Below are positions 33,372 to 42,486 of a DNA stretch of 64,000 nucleotides, piece by piece. Origin of the DNA: JACDAN01 sp963827705 (lineage in GTDB: Bacteria; Actinomycetota; Thermoleophilia; Gaiellales; Gaiellaceae). The notes under the pieces were generated by a model, which was not told where the DNA came from, searched no databases, and saw nothing but the letters and a program-made list of their open reading frames with translations. How positions within the stretch are numbered: position 1 is the stretch's first letter; each line of letters opens with the position of its first letter. Location of the stretch: assembly GCA_963827705.1 (NCBI GenBank), contig CAWHBN010000005.1:62001-126000 (forward strand), given 5' to 3'. Both the position numbers and the translations under genes were made by a program.

Positions 33372-34537
33372 TGGGCCGCTTCCGGGACGCGCTGTCTGCT
33401 CCGGGCCTGTCCGCGATCGCCGAGGTGAAGCGGCGCTCGCCCTCGGCCGGCGACCTGCGGCCGGACGCCGACCCGGCCGCGCTCGCCGCAGGGTTCGAGC
33501 GCTCCGGCGCAGCAGCGGTCTCGATTCTGGTCGACGAGCGGTTTCGCCGGCTCGGTCGACGACCTGCGCGCGGCGCGGGCCACGACCGGGCTGCCGCTGC
33601 TCGCGAAGGGCTTCTTCTCCTCGAGCGACGAGCTCCGGGAGCTGCGCGAGGCCGGCGCCGATGCAGTCCTGCTCTTGCTCCGCGATCTCGACGACACGGC
33701 CATGACTGGAGCTCCTCGGCGCCGCCCGCGAGCTCGAGCTCGACGCGCTCGTGGAAGCTCACGACGCCGACGAGCTGGAGCGGGCCGTTCGGCTCGACGC
33801 GGAGACGATCGGGATCAACGCCCGGGACCTCTCGACCTTCGAGATCGACCGGCGCGCCCAGCTGGCGCTCGTCGCGAAGGCGCCGCGCGACCGCGTCGTC
33901 GTTGCCGAGAGCGGGATTGCCTCCCGCGCGCAAGGCGCCGCTGCAGAGCTCGCAGGCGCCGACGCGATCCTGGTCGGCTCGGCGCTCATGCGGGCGGGCG
34001 ACCCGCCCGGCACGCTCGCCGAGCTGATCTCCAGGCCGCTCGTGAAGGTCTGCGGCCTCACGCGCGAGGAGGACGTGGCGGCCGCGGCCGAGGCGGGCGC
34101 CGACCTGGCCGGGTTCATCCGGGTCGACGGCAGCCCGCGCCGGGCCGACGGCGTGCTCCCGGTGCCGGACAGCGATGCTCTCGGTCTCCGTCCACGTAGG
34201 CGAGCCGCGCGACGAGGGCGCCGACCTCGTCCAGCTCTACGACCGCGACGACAACGGCCGGCTCCGGGGCCGGGACGCCGCGCTGCTCCGGGACGGCCAG
34301 CCCGTCGCCCGCGTCCTCGACCTCCCGTGGGAGGAGGCCGACCCGGACCATCTCGCCCGCGCCGAGGCTGCCGACGGCCGCGTGGTGCTCGCCGGGCGGC
34401 TCGGCCCCGACAACGTCCGCGCCGCGATCGACGCCGTGCACCCGTGGGCGGTCGACGCCGCGTCGAGACTGGAATCGGAGCCGGGAATCAAGGACCACGC
34501 CAAGGTGCGCGCCTTCGTGGAGGCTGCACGGTGCTGA
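33371..34537 (+). CDS. trpC: Bifunctional indole-3-glycerol phosphate synthase / phosphoribosylanthranilate isomerase (frameshifted)
   Basis: Two barrel enzymes appear as one product of about 387 residues: TrpC (residues 1-220; IAEVKRRSPSAGDLR, LLAKGFF, ALVEAHDADEL, IGINARDL, VVAESGI, DAILVGSALM) runs without a stop into TrpF (PLVKVCGLTREEDVAAA, then LVQLYD, LAGRLGPDNV, GIKDHAKVRAF). Three one-base insertions, near 33545, 33709 and 34172, break the frame. The junction itself (TLAELISRPLVKVCGL) is in one unbroken frame, so the fusion does not depend on a repair. A GTG inside the junction could allow a separate TrpF start. Confidence 0.85.
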
Positions 34538-35634
34538 CCTACGGCGCCTACGGCGGCCGCTTCGTGCCCGAGACGCTGATCCCGGCGCTGGACGAGCTCG
34601 AGCAGGCGTGGAACGAGGCGAAGGACGACCCGGCGTTCGCCCTCGAGCTCGACGAGCTCGGCCGCGCCTTCGGCGGGCGGCCGACACCGCTGATGCGGGC
34701 CGAGCGGTTCGCGCCCGACAAGCGCCTCTACCTCAAGCGCGAAGACCTGCTGCACACCGGCGCCCACAAGCTGAACAACGCGCTCGGTCAGGCCGTGCTC
34801 GCGCGGCGGCTCGGAAAGCAGCGGATCGTCGCCGAGACCGGCGCCGGCCAGCATGGCGTCGCAACGGCAACGGTGTGCGCGAAGTTCGGCCTCGACTGCG
34901 TCGTCTACATGGGCGCGGAGGACATCGACCGCCAGCGTCCCAACGTCGAGCGGATGCACCTGCTCGGCGCCGAGGTCGTGCCGGTCGAGTACGGCACGCG
35001 GACCCTGCGCGAGGCGACGAGCGAGGCGATCCGCGACTGGATCGCGAATGTCGAGACGACGCACTACCTGCTCGGCTCCTGCGTCGGCCCGCACCCGTAT
35101 CCCGAGCTCGTCCGCGAGCTCCAGGCCGTCATCGGCCGCGAGGCTCGGGAGCAGATCCTCGAGCTCGAGGGCCGGCTGCCCGATGCAGCGATCGCCTGCG
35201 TCGGCGGCGGCTCGAACGCGATCGGGCTTTTCGCCGGTTTCATGGACGACGACGTCGAGCTGGTCGGGGTCGAGGCGGCGAACGCCGCGAGCCTCGGCTC
35301 CGGTAGGGCAGGCGTCCTGCACGGTGCGCGCTCCTCGCTGCTCGCAGACGAGGACGGCCAGGTGCTGGACGCCGAGTCGATCTCCGCGGGGCTCGACTAC
35401 CCCGGCGTCGGCCCGGAGCACGCGTTCCTGCGCGACTCCGGCCGGGCGCGCTACGTGCAAGCGACGGACGACGAGGCGCTCGCAGCGTTCCACCGGCTCG
35501 CGGAGACCGAGGGGATCCTCCCCGCGCTCGAGCCGGCCCACGCGCTCGCCCGGGTCGACGATCTCGACGCCGAGCTCGTCGTCCTCTGCCTCTCCGGCCG
35601 AGGCGACAAGGATCTCGCCCAGGTGACGGGATGA
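34531..35634 (+). CDS. trpB: Tryptophan synthase beta chain (TrpB1)
   Basis: Condenses indole and serine with PLP. 367 residues; the Schiff-base Lys is in HTGAHKLNNALGQ and the phosphate-binding loop in CVGGGSNAIG. ETGAGQHGVATATV confirms the TrpB1 type, paired with trpA directly downstream. GTG start at 34531 overlaps the TrpF end by seven bases. Confidence 0.95.
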   Translation: MLTYGAYGGRFVPETLIPALDELEQAWNEAKDDPAFALELDELGRAFGGRPTPLMRAERFAPDKRLYLKREDLLHTGAHKLNNALGQAVLARRLGKQRIVAETGAGQHGVATATVCAKFGLDCVVYMGAEDIDRQRPNVERMHLLGAEVVPVEYGTRTLREATSEAIRDWIANVETTHYLLGSCVGPHPYPELVRELQAVIGREAREQILELEGRLPDAAIACVGGGSNAIGLFAGFMDDDVELVGVEAANAASLGSGRAGVLHGARSSLLADEDGQVLDAESISAGLDYPGVGPEHAFLRDSGRARYVQATDDEALAAFHRLAETEGILPALEPAHALARVDDLDAELVVLCLSGRGDKDLAQVTG

Positions 35635-36347
35635 AGACGCTCGTCGTCTACCTGATGGCCGGGCGGGACACGCCGGAGCTCGCCGAGGCCGCCGTCGCCG
35701 GCGGCGCAGACATCGTGGAGGTCGGCTTTCCGTTCTCGGATCCGCTCGCCGACGGGCCGGTGATCCGCAGAGCCGCCGAGCGGGCGCTCGCCGACGGCAT
35801 GCGCACCCGCCGCTGCCTGGAGTGCCTCGCGGAGACACGGGCGCGCGTCGACGTCCCGCTGATCCCGATGACCTACGCCTCGCTGCTCGAGGCGTACGGC
35901 TACGAGCGCTTCGCCGCGGACGCTCGTGCCGCCGGCGCCACGAGCCTCATCGTCGCCGACCTCCCCGCCGGCGAGCGGCCCGAGCTCAAGCGCGTCCAGC
36001 TCGTCGCTCCCACCTCGACCGACGGACGAATCCAGATTGCGGCGCGCCACACGGACGGCTGGCTCTACCTGGTCACCGTCACCGGGACGACCGGGGCCCG
36101 CGAGCGCCTCTCCCCTTCACTCGCGGGCCTCGTCGCCCGGACACGGTCGCTCACCGACCTGCCGCTCTATGCCGGGTTCGGGATCTCGACACCCGAGCAG
36201 GCCGCAGAGGCCGCCGAGCTCGCCGACGGAATCGTCGTCGGCTCCCGCGCGGTCGAGGTGGCCGAGGACGGGCCGGACGCACTCCAGGCGTACGTCGAAA
36301 CGCTGCGTGCCGCCATCGGCGCCGCGGAGATAATCCCGTCGCGATGA
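35631..36347 (+). CDS. trpA: Tryptophan synthase alpha chain
   Basis: 238-residue TIM barrel releasing indole from indole glycerol phosphate. Catalytic Glu in DIVEVGFPFSDPLADGPVI and the loop LIVADLPAGE are seen; GTTGARERL and AGFGISTPEQA form the phosphate site. ATG overlaps the trpB stop; slightly short at the N-terminus compared with the usual 260-270 residues. Confidence 0.94.
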   Translation: MKTLVVYLMAGRDTPELAEAAVAGGADIVEVGFPFSDPLADGPVIRRAAERALADGMRTRRCLECLAETRARVDVPLIPMTYASLLEAYGYERFAADARAAGATSLIVADLPAGERPELKRVQLVAPTSTDGRIQIAARHTDGWLYLVTVTGTTGARERLSPSLAGLVARTRSLTDLPLYAGFGISTPEQAAEAAELADGIVVGSRAVEVAEDGPDALQAYVETLRAAIGAAEIIPSR

Positions 36348-37336
36348 GGATCTTCTCCGGCATCCAGCCGACCGGCTCGAAGCACTTCGGCAACTACAGC
36401 GGCGGCTTCCGCCAGTACGCCGCGACCCAGGAGCTCGGCGACGCGTTCTTCTGCATCGTCGACCTCCACTCGATCACCGTCGAGTACGACCCCGCCGACC
36501 TGCGCGAGCGAACGCTCGACCTCGCGGCCATGCTTTTCGCCACCGGGATCGATCCCGAGCGCTCGACGGTCTTCGCCCAGAGCCACGTCGTGGCCCACGC
36601 CGAGGCAGCCTGGCTCCTGAGCTCTGTGGCGAGCTTCGGGGAGCTCCGCCGCATGACGCAGTTCAAGGAGAAGTCCGACCAGCAGGGGTCCGTCTCGGCC
36701 GGGCTCCTCACGTACCCGGTGCTGATGGCCGGCGACATCCTGCTCTACCAGACCGACCTCGTCCCGATCGGAGACGACCAGCGGCAGCACCTCGAGCTGT
36801 CTCGCAACATCGCCGAGCGCTTCAACTCACGCTACGGCGACACCTTCAAGCTGCCCGAAGGGCGGTACCCGGAGATCGGCGCGCGGATCATGGACCTCCA
36901 GGAGCCGGACCGGAAGATGTCGACGACGCTCGGCACGCCCCAGGGAACGCTCCAGCTCCTGGACGACGCCGACACGCTGCGGAAGAAGGTCAAGAGCGCG
37001 GTCACGGACTCAGGGACGGACGTCCGGCGCGGCGAGGACAAGGCCGGGATCACGAACCTGATCGACATCATGTCCGTGGCCACGGGCGATACGCGAGAGG
37101 AGATCGAGTCACGGTACGACGGATCGGGCTACGGCCAGTTCAAGTCGGACGTGGCCGAGGCGGTCGTCGAGGTCGTCGTTCCGATCCAGGAGCGCTACCG
37201 CGCGCTCCGGTCGGACGATGCCGAGCTGCACCGGCTGCTCGCCCTGGGCGCCGAGAAGGCGCGCGACACCTCGGCCCCGACGCTCGAGGCGATGTACGAC
37301 CGGATGGGCTTCGTCAGAGCCAGCCGGACCGTCTGA
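36344..37336 (+). CDS. trpS: Tryptophanyl-tRNA synthetase
   Basis: 330-residue class I synthetase charging tRNA-Trp. Signature 1 is PTGSKHFGNYSGG rather than the common PTGxLHLGNY, and signature 2 is DRKMSTTLGT rather than KMSKS; both are functional-looking variants. GDDQRQHLELSRNIAERFN and LTYPVLMAGDILLY are conserved. ATG overlaps the trpA stop, so it is the last gene of the trp operon and would be regulated with it. Its 3' end overlaps corA on the other strand. Confidence 0.93.
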   Translation: MRIFSGIQPTGSKHFGNYSGGFRQYAATQELGDAFFCIVDLHSITVEYDPADLRERTLDLAAMLFATGIDPERSTVFAQSHVVAHAEAAWLLSSVASFGELRRMTQFKEKSDQQGSVSAGLLTYPVLMAGDILLYQTDLVPIGDDQRQHLELSRNIAERFNSRYGDTFKLPEGRYPEIGARIMDLQEPDRKMSTTLGTPQGTLQLLDDADTLRKKVKSAVTDSGTDVRRGEDKAGITNLIDIMSVATGDTREEIESRYDGSGYGQFKSDVAEAVVEVVVPIQERYRALRSDDAELHRLLALGAEKARDTSAPTLEAMYDRMGFVRASRTV

Positions 37337-38273
37337 ACTGCCCGTAGAGCGCGAGGCAGAGCCCGGCCATGACCAGGAGCACGAGCGGGTAGCCGACCCG
37401 CCAACTGAGCTCGGGCATGTGCTCGAAGTTCATCCCGTAGATGCCGCTGATCAGCGTCGGGACGGCGATGATCGCGGCCCAGGCGGAGATCTTTCGGACG
37501 TCCTCGTTCTGACGGAAGCTCGCTTGCGTGATGTTCGCGGAGAGGATCTGTGTCAGCAGCTCCCGAAACTCGCGGATCGACGAAGTGACGCGCAGCAGAT
37601 GGTCGTCGACGTCGCGGAAGTAGGGCCGCATCTCGTCCGGGATCAGGTGCAGCCCACGCGCGAGATCGTCAACGAAGGGGCGGAGTGGCGTCACTGCCTG
37701 GTAGAGCTGGAGCACCGAGCGGTTGAGACGGTAGATCCGCGGGGCCGGGTTCACCATATCCGGCGTGAAGACCTCGATCTCGACCTCCCGGATGTCCGTG
37801 TCGAGCTCCTCGATGACCGGGCCGTACGCGTCCACGACGCGGTCGACGATCCCGTAGACCGCAGCCACGGGACCGTGAGCGAGCAAGTCCGGCCGTCGCT
37901 CCATCTCGATCCGGACCTCGTGTAGGGGGAAGTCGCCGTGGCGCACCGAGATGATGAATCCCTCGCCGGAAAACAGGAGGATCTCACCAAATCGGACACG
38001 ATCCGCCTCGTAGTCGGCCGTCTTGAGGACGAGCAGGAGGGTGTCGCCGTAGACCTCGAGCTTCGGCCGCTGGTGTGCCTTGATCGCGTCCTCGACGGCG
38101 AGCTCGTGGAGGCCGAACTCCCGCCGGACAGCGTCGAACTCGTCCTCGGTCGGCTCGTGGAGGCCAATCCAGGCGAAGCAGCCCGGCTTGCGGCTCGCCT
38201 CGTAAGTCTCCTCGAGCGGGATGTCACCGGCGTAGCGGTGGCCGTTCACGTACACGGCGCTGTCGACGATCAT
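37314..38273 (-). CDS. corA: CorA-family magnesium/cobalt transporter
   Basis: 319-residue divalent-cation channel. Long cytoplasmic N-terminal domain, then two C-terminal membrane helices with the selectivity motif YGMNFEHMPEL between them near residue 280. ATG overlaps the rluB stop (ATGA). The last 23 bases overlap the trpS 3' end convergently. Confidence 0.95.
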   Translation of the reverse strand: MIVDSAVYVNGHRYAGDIPLEETYEASRKPGCFAWIGLHEPTEDEFDAVRREFGLHELAVEDAIKAHQRPKLEVYGDTLLLVLKTADYEADRVRFGEILLFSGEGFIISVRHGDFPLHEVRIEMERRPDLLAHGPVAAVYGIVDRVVDAYGPVIEELDTDIREVEIEVFTPDMVNPAPRIYRLNRSVLQLYQAVTPLRPFVDDLARGLHLIPDEMRPYFRDVDDHLLRVTSSIREFRELLTQILSANITQASFRQNEDVRKISAWAAIIAVPTLISGIYGMNFEHMPELSWRVGYPLVLLVMAGLCLALYGQFRRSGWL

Positions 38274-38957
38274 CGGCCCGAGCGTAACGCCGCAACCTCG
38301 TCGACGGTGAGTTCGCGCGAGCCGCCCGGTCGCAGACCCTCGGTGGTCAGCCCCGCGTAACGGCTCCGGTGCAGGCGGCGGACAGGGTGTCCGACAGCCT
38401 CGAGCATCCTCCGCACCTGCCGGTTGCGGCCCTCGTGGATTACAAGCTCGACGCGCGACGGGCCGAGGCGTTGGACCTTCGCCGGCGCAGTCCGGCCGTC
38501 CTCGAGCTCAATGCCGTCGGCGAGTCGGCGCAGCGCGTCGTCGCCGGGCTCGCCCTCGACCTCGGCCTCGTAGACCTTCTCGACCTCGTACTTCGGGTGG
38601 GCCAGGCGGTGCGCGAGGTCTCCGTCGTTCGTCAGGAGCAGGACGCCGGTCGTGTCCGCGTCCAGCCGCCCGACGGGCACGACCCGGGAGTCGTGGCGCA
38701 CCAGGTCGACCACCGTCAGCCGGCCACGCGGATCGTTTGCCGTCGTCACGACGCCGGCCGGCTTGTGGAGCAAGCACGTAGGCGAGCTGCTGGGGAGCGA
38801 CGGGCGCGCCGTCGACCTCGACGCGGTCGGCGGGCTCCACGAACGTGTTCAGCTGCCCCGCCTGCCCGTTCACGGTCACCCGCCCGGCCTTGATCAGATC
38901 GTCGGCCTTCCGGCGGGAAGCGATTCCCGCGCGGGCGAGGTAGGCGTTCAGCCGCAC
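38270..38957 (-). CDS. rluB: 23S rRNA pseudouridine synthase, RluB/RsuA family (frameshifted)
   Basis: About 228 residues across a one-base insertion near 38777. N-terminal S4 RNA-binding domain (RLNAYLARAGIASRRKADDLI), then LLHKPAGVVTT, the catalytic Asp in VGRLDADTTGVLLLTND, and EGRNRQVRRMLEAVGHPV. Start GTG at 38957. Its neighbourhood (close to scpAB/cmk/der in many Gram-positives) is split here by the trp block. Confidence 0.9.
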
Positions 38958-38962
38958 CTGGG

Positions 38963-38968
38963 TAGGGT
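38963..38968 (+). promoter_or_regulatory. Candidate leaderless -10 box of the VOC gene
   Basis: TAGGGT ends six bases before the GTG at 38975, and only 5 bases from the divergent rluB start. Confidence 0.45.
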
Positions 38969-38974
38969 TGCAGC

Positions 38975-39351
38975 GTGGGACGGATCGCGCCCTACCTGCT
39001 CTACGAGGACGGCGCTGCGGCGATCGACTTCCTGACGACGCGCGTTCGGCTTCGAGGAGGTCGTGCGGATGGAGGAGGACGGCGTCGTCAACCACGCCGA
39101 GCTGAAGCTCGGCGACGACTCGGTGATGCTCGGCTACCCCGGGCCGGACTACCAGAGCCCGAGGCGCAGCGGACCACCAGCCGGCGCTCGTGCATGTCTA
39201 CGTCGACGACGTCGATGCGCATTTCGAGCGAGCAAGGGCAGGCGGGGCGGAGATCGTCCAGGAGCCGGCGGACCAGGAGTACGGCGACCGCCGCTACGAC
39301 GCGAAAGATCCCGAGGGCCACCTCTGGTTCTTCGCAACGCCGCGAAACTAG
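38975..39351 (+). CDS. VOC-superfamily (glyoxalase/bleomycin-resistance-like) protein (frameshifted)
   Basis: About 124 residues after removing one-base insertions near 39043 and 39170. Pattern RIAPYLLYEDGAAAIDFL, GFEEVVRMEEDG, HAELKLGDDSVMLGYP, then HVYVDDVDAHFERARAGGAEI, GDRRYDAKDPEGHLWFF. These are two beta-alpha-beta-beta-beta modules of the vicinal-oxygen-chelate fold; YxxRRY-DPEGHLW resembles the PhnB/YER subfamily. Substrate unknown. Stop abuts the GTG of the next gene. Confidence 0.82.
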
Positions 39352-40225
39352 GTGCGCGTCGCACTGATGGTCGAGGGCCAGGAGGGCCCCTCCTGGGACG
39401 ACTGGCTCGCGCTCGCCGACGCCTGCGAGCAGCACGGGCTCGAGGCGCTCTTCCGCTCCGACCACTACCTCTCGCTGACCGATCCCGAGCCGCGTCGCGA
39501 CCGACGCCTGGACGCTCATCGGCGCCCTCGCCGCCCGCACCTCGAAGCTCCGGCTCGGAACTCTCGTCTCGCCCGTGACCTTCCGCCACCCGGCGGTCGT
39601 GGCGAAGGCGGCGGCGACCGCCGACCAGATCTCGGGCGGGAGGATCGAGGTCGGGATGGGCGCCGGCTGGATGGCGAAGGAGCACGAGCGCTTCGGCTTC
39701 GACTTTCCGGAGACGAAGGAGCGGGTGCGAACGCTGGCCGAGCACGTCGAGCAGGTCGACCGGCTCCTGCGGGAGGACCCGCTCACGGTCCAGCAGCCCC
39801 GTCCGCCGCTGATCGTCGGCGGCAGCGCGGGCCGCGGGACGGCCGACCCGGCCGCGCGGTTCGCCGACGAGTACAACACCTTCGGCGTCGACGCGGCCGA
39901 GGCCGCCCGGCGCCGGAAGAAGCTCGACGAGGCATGCGAGCGCGTGGGGCGCGATCCGGCGTCGCTGCGCTTCTCCCTGATGACGCCGTTCGTGCTCGGG
40001 CGGGATCACGCCAAGCGCTTCGTGCAGGTCTTCCCTGCCGCGGGGTCGGCCGACGAGTGGTTCGAGGAGCTGAAGCGGCGCGGCCTCGCCGGAAGCACCG
40101 TCGACCTCGTCGACGGGCTGCGCGAGTTCGAGGCGATTGGGGTCGAGCGGGTGATGCTCCAGCACGTCGTCCACGACGATCTCGACGTCGTCGCTGCGCT
40201 GGGCGAGATCGCGGCGGCGCTCTAG
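39352..40225 (+). CDS. LLM-class, probably F420-dependent, oxidoreductase (frameshifted)
   Basis: About 290 residues across a one-base insertion near 39495. Luciferase-like barrel: ALFRSDHYLSL, TDAWTLIGALAARTSKLRLGT, VTFRHPAVVAKAAATADQ, GRIEVGMGAGWMAKEHE and PPLIVGGSAGRG. These motifs are shared by F420- and FMN-dependent family members; actinobacterial context favours F420. Substrate unknown. GTG directly follows the VOC stop. Confidence 0.87.
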
Positions 40226-40228
40226 AGT
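40223..40228 (+). promoter_or_regulatory. Candidate leaderless -10 box of the glycosyltransferase, built on a TAG stop
   Basis: TAGAGT begins with the stop codon of the LLM gene and ends six bases before GTG at 40235. Confidence 0.45.
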
Positions 40229-40234
40229 CGCATC

Positions 40235-41390
40235 GTGGCCGCGAGCCCCAGCGCGGAGGACAACCGACGCGTTCTCATAGTCCTGCCCAACCTCAATCCC
40301 GGCGGCGCGGAGCGGCTGAACCTCGACCTCGTCGAGCCGCTCCGGAGCCACGGCATCGACGCCGACATCTTCTGCCTGCTCGATACGGGGATCCTGCGCG
40401 AGGAAGCCGAGGAGCGGCAGTTTCGGTTGTTTCGAGGCGGGCCCGATGTTCCCGGGCATCCGCGGGAGGGTGCAGGGCTACGTGGTCGGGGGCGTCCGGC
40501 TTGCCCGCATCGCAGGCGCTACGACGTCCTGATCGCCGGGCATGGAGGCGATCACGCCGTTTGCCGTCCTCGCGGCTGCGGCGGTCTGCAGGCGACCGGC
40601 CGTCTCGCAGCTCCACTGCATGCCGAGAGCGCTCTACGAGCAGCTGGGCGCGAAGGGCCGCGTGTTCTCCGTCCTCACGCGCCTCTTCTACCGCCGCTTC
40701 AAGTGGAACACCGCCGTCACGGACGCGGCGGGAGAGGAGCTCGCGAGTCTCGGGGTCCCGCGCTCGACGATCCGAACCGTGCCGAACGGGATCGACTTCG
40801 CCCGGATCGAGCAGCTGGCCGCCGAGGATCTACCCGGCCCTGACGACGACCTCCCGCTCGTCGTCGCAGCCGGCCGGCTGGCGCCGGAGAAGGGGTACGA
40901 GGTTCTGATCGAGGCGCACGGGCTCGCCCGGGCTCAGGTGCCGCACCGGCTGATGATCTTCGGGCAGGGGCCGGAGCGGGAGCGGCTCGAGGCGCTGATC
41001 CGCGAACTCGGCCTCGAGGACACGGCCTCACTCGCGGGGTACGTCCCGAACCACTATCCATGGATGCGCCGCGCCTCCCTCCTCTGCCTCTCGTCGTACC
41101 ACGAGGGCATGCCGCTCGTCCTGATCGAAGCCCTCTCGTTGGGGACTCCAGTGGTGGCGACCCGCTGCTCTGAAGGGGTCGCGGAGCTCCTGCGCGAGGG
41201 CGAGCTCGGGGCGCTCGTCGAGCCCGGCTCACCCCCTGCGCTCGCCGAGGGGATCGTTACCCATCTCGAGCGACCCGAGGAGATGCGTGCTCGCGCCGTC
41301 CGCGCCGGCGACAGCGCACGGGAGACGTGGTCGATCGAGACGTGCGCGGCGCGGCATGCCGAGATCATCGAGTCCGCAATGCGGCGCTAG
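40235..41390 (+). CDS. GT4-family glycosyltransferase (multiple frameshifts)
   Basis: About 384 residues. N-terminal LPNLNPGGAERLNLDLVEPL (acceptor domain), C-terminal TVPNGIDFARIE, VVAAGRLAPEKGYEVLIEA, and nucleotide-sugar site SYHEGMPLVLIEALSLGTPVVATRCSEG split by residues typical of GT4. Frames change near 40435 (insertion), 40515 (a deletion) and 40541 (insertion). Start GTG at 40235; its first codons (VAASP) and the preceding 14 bases nearly repeat at the next gene. Confidence 0.85.
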
Positions 41391-41393
41391 AGT
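41388..41393 (+). promoter_or_regulatory. Candidate leaderless -10 box of the methyltransferase, built on a TAG stop
   Basis: TAGAGT begins with the glycosyltransferase stop codon and ends six bases before GTG at 41400; same sequence as at 40223. Confidence 0.45.
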
Positions 41394-41399
41394 CGCGCC

Positions 41400-42486
41400 G
41401 TGGCCGCGAGCCCGGAGACCGACCGGCGCGATGCGCTCGTCGAGCGCCTCTTCGAAGCAGTCCTCGGGTTCAACGACCTCCACGCCGTCTACCTCGGCGA
41501 CCGGCTCGGGCTCTACGCCGCACTCGCCGGCGGCGCGGTCGACCCCGCCGGAGGTCGCGGCTGCGGCGGGCTGCGACGAGCGCTACGTCCGCGAGTGGCT
41601 GGAGCACCAGGCGGTCGGCGGGATCCTCGAGGTCGAGGACGTAGCCGCAGCACCCGACGAGCGCCGCTACCGGATCCCGGCCGGCCACGACGAGGTGCTG
41701 CTCGACCGCGACAGCGTCAACTACATGGCGGCGTTCGCCCGGATGATGGTCGGGATGGCGCAGCCGCTCCCGCAGGTGCTCGAGGCCTTCCGGTCGGGCG
41801 AAGGAGTTCCCTACGCGGACTTCCCGCCTGACTTCGTCGAGGGGCAGGGCGACATGAACCGGACGCAGTTCGTCAACCTGCTCGCGACCGAGTGGCTGCC
41901 AGCGATGCCCGACGTGGACGAGCGGCTCCGCTCGGGATCGGCGCGGGTGGCGGACGTAGCCTGCGGGACCGGCTGGTCGAGCGTCGCGATCGCCAAGGCC
42001 TATCCGGACGCGCGCGTGGACGGATTCGACCTCGATCCGGCCTCGATCGCGCTCGCGCGCGAGGTCGCGCAGTCCGAGGGCGTGACCGATCGCGTCGACT
42101 TCCAGGTGCGCGATGCAGCCGACCCGGAGCTCGCCGACCGCTACGACCTCGTGACGGTGTTCGAGGCGGTGCACGACATGGCCAAGCCGGTCGAGGCGCT
42201 GCACGCGATCCGCGGCCTGCTCGCCGATGGCGGCATCGCGCTGGTCGCAGACGAGAAGGTCGCCGACGAGTTCACGGCGCCCGGCGACGACGTCGAGCGC
42301 GTGATGTACGGCTGGTCGATCCTGCACTGCCTCCCTGTCGGGCGGGTCGAGCAGCCGTCGGCCGAGACCGGCACGGCGATGCGCGAGTCGACGTTCCGCC
42401 GCTACGCCGACGAGGCGGGCTTCGGGAAGGTCGAGGTCGTGCCGATCGAGCACGACTTCTGGCGCTTCTACCGGCTGGAGGCTTAG
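41400..42486 (+). CDS. Class I SAM-dependent methyltransferase (frameshifted)
   Basis: About 361 residues. N-terminal winged-helix/dimerisation region (VLGFNDLHAVYLGDRLGLYAALA; EVAAAAGCDERYVREWLEHQ), then the SAM-binding VADVACGTGWSSVAIAKAYP and DGFDLDPASIALA, and VTVFEAVHDMAKPVEALH. Layout is like O-methyltransferases. A one-base insertion in a CCCC run near 41543 breaks the frame. Substrate unknown. Ends overlap convergently with argH by four bases. Confidence 0.87.

Noticed and set aside
30563..34537. Programmed +1 frameshifting in the trp operon
   Set aside because: Six shifts in 4 kb lack a common slippery site or stop, and similar shifts occur in unrelated genes; sequencing error is simpler.
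38281..38286. TACGCT seven bases before corA as a leaderless -10
   Set aside because: corA overlaps the upstream rluB stop by ATGA, and the hexamer is inside rluB coding sequence; chance match cannot be excluded.
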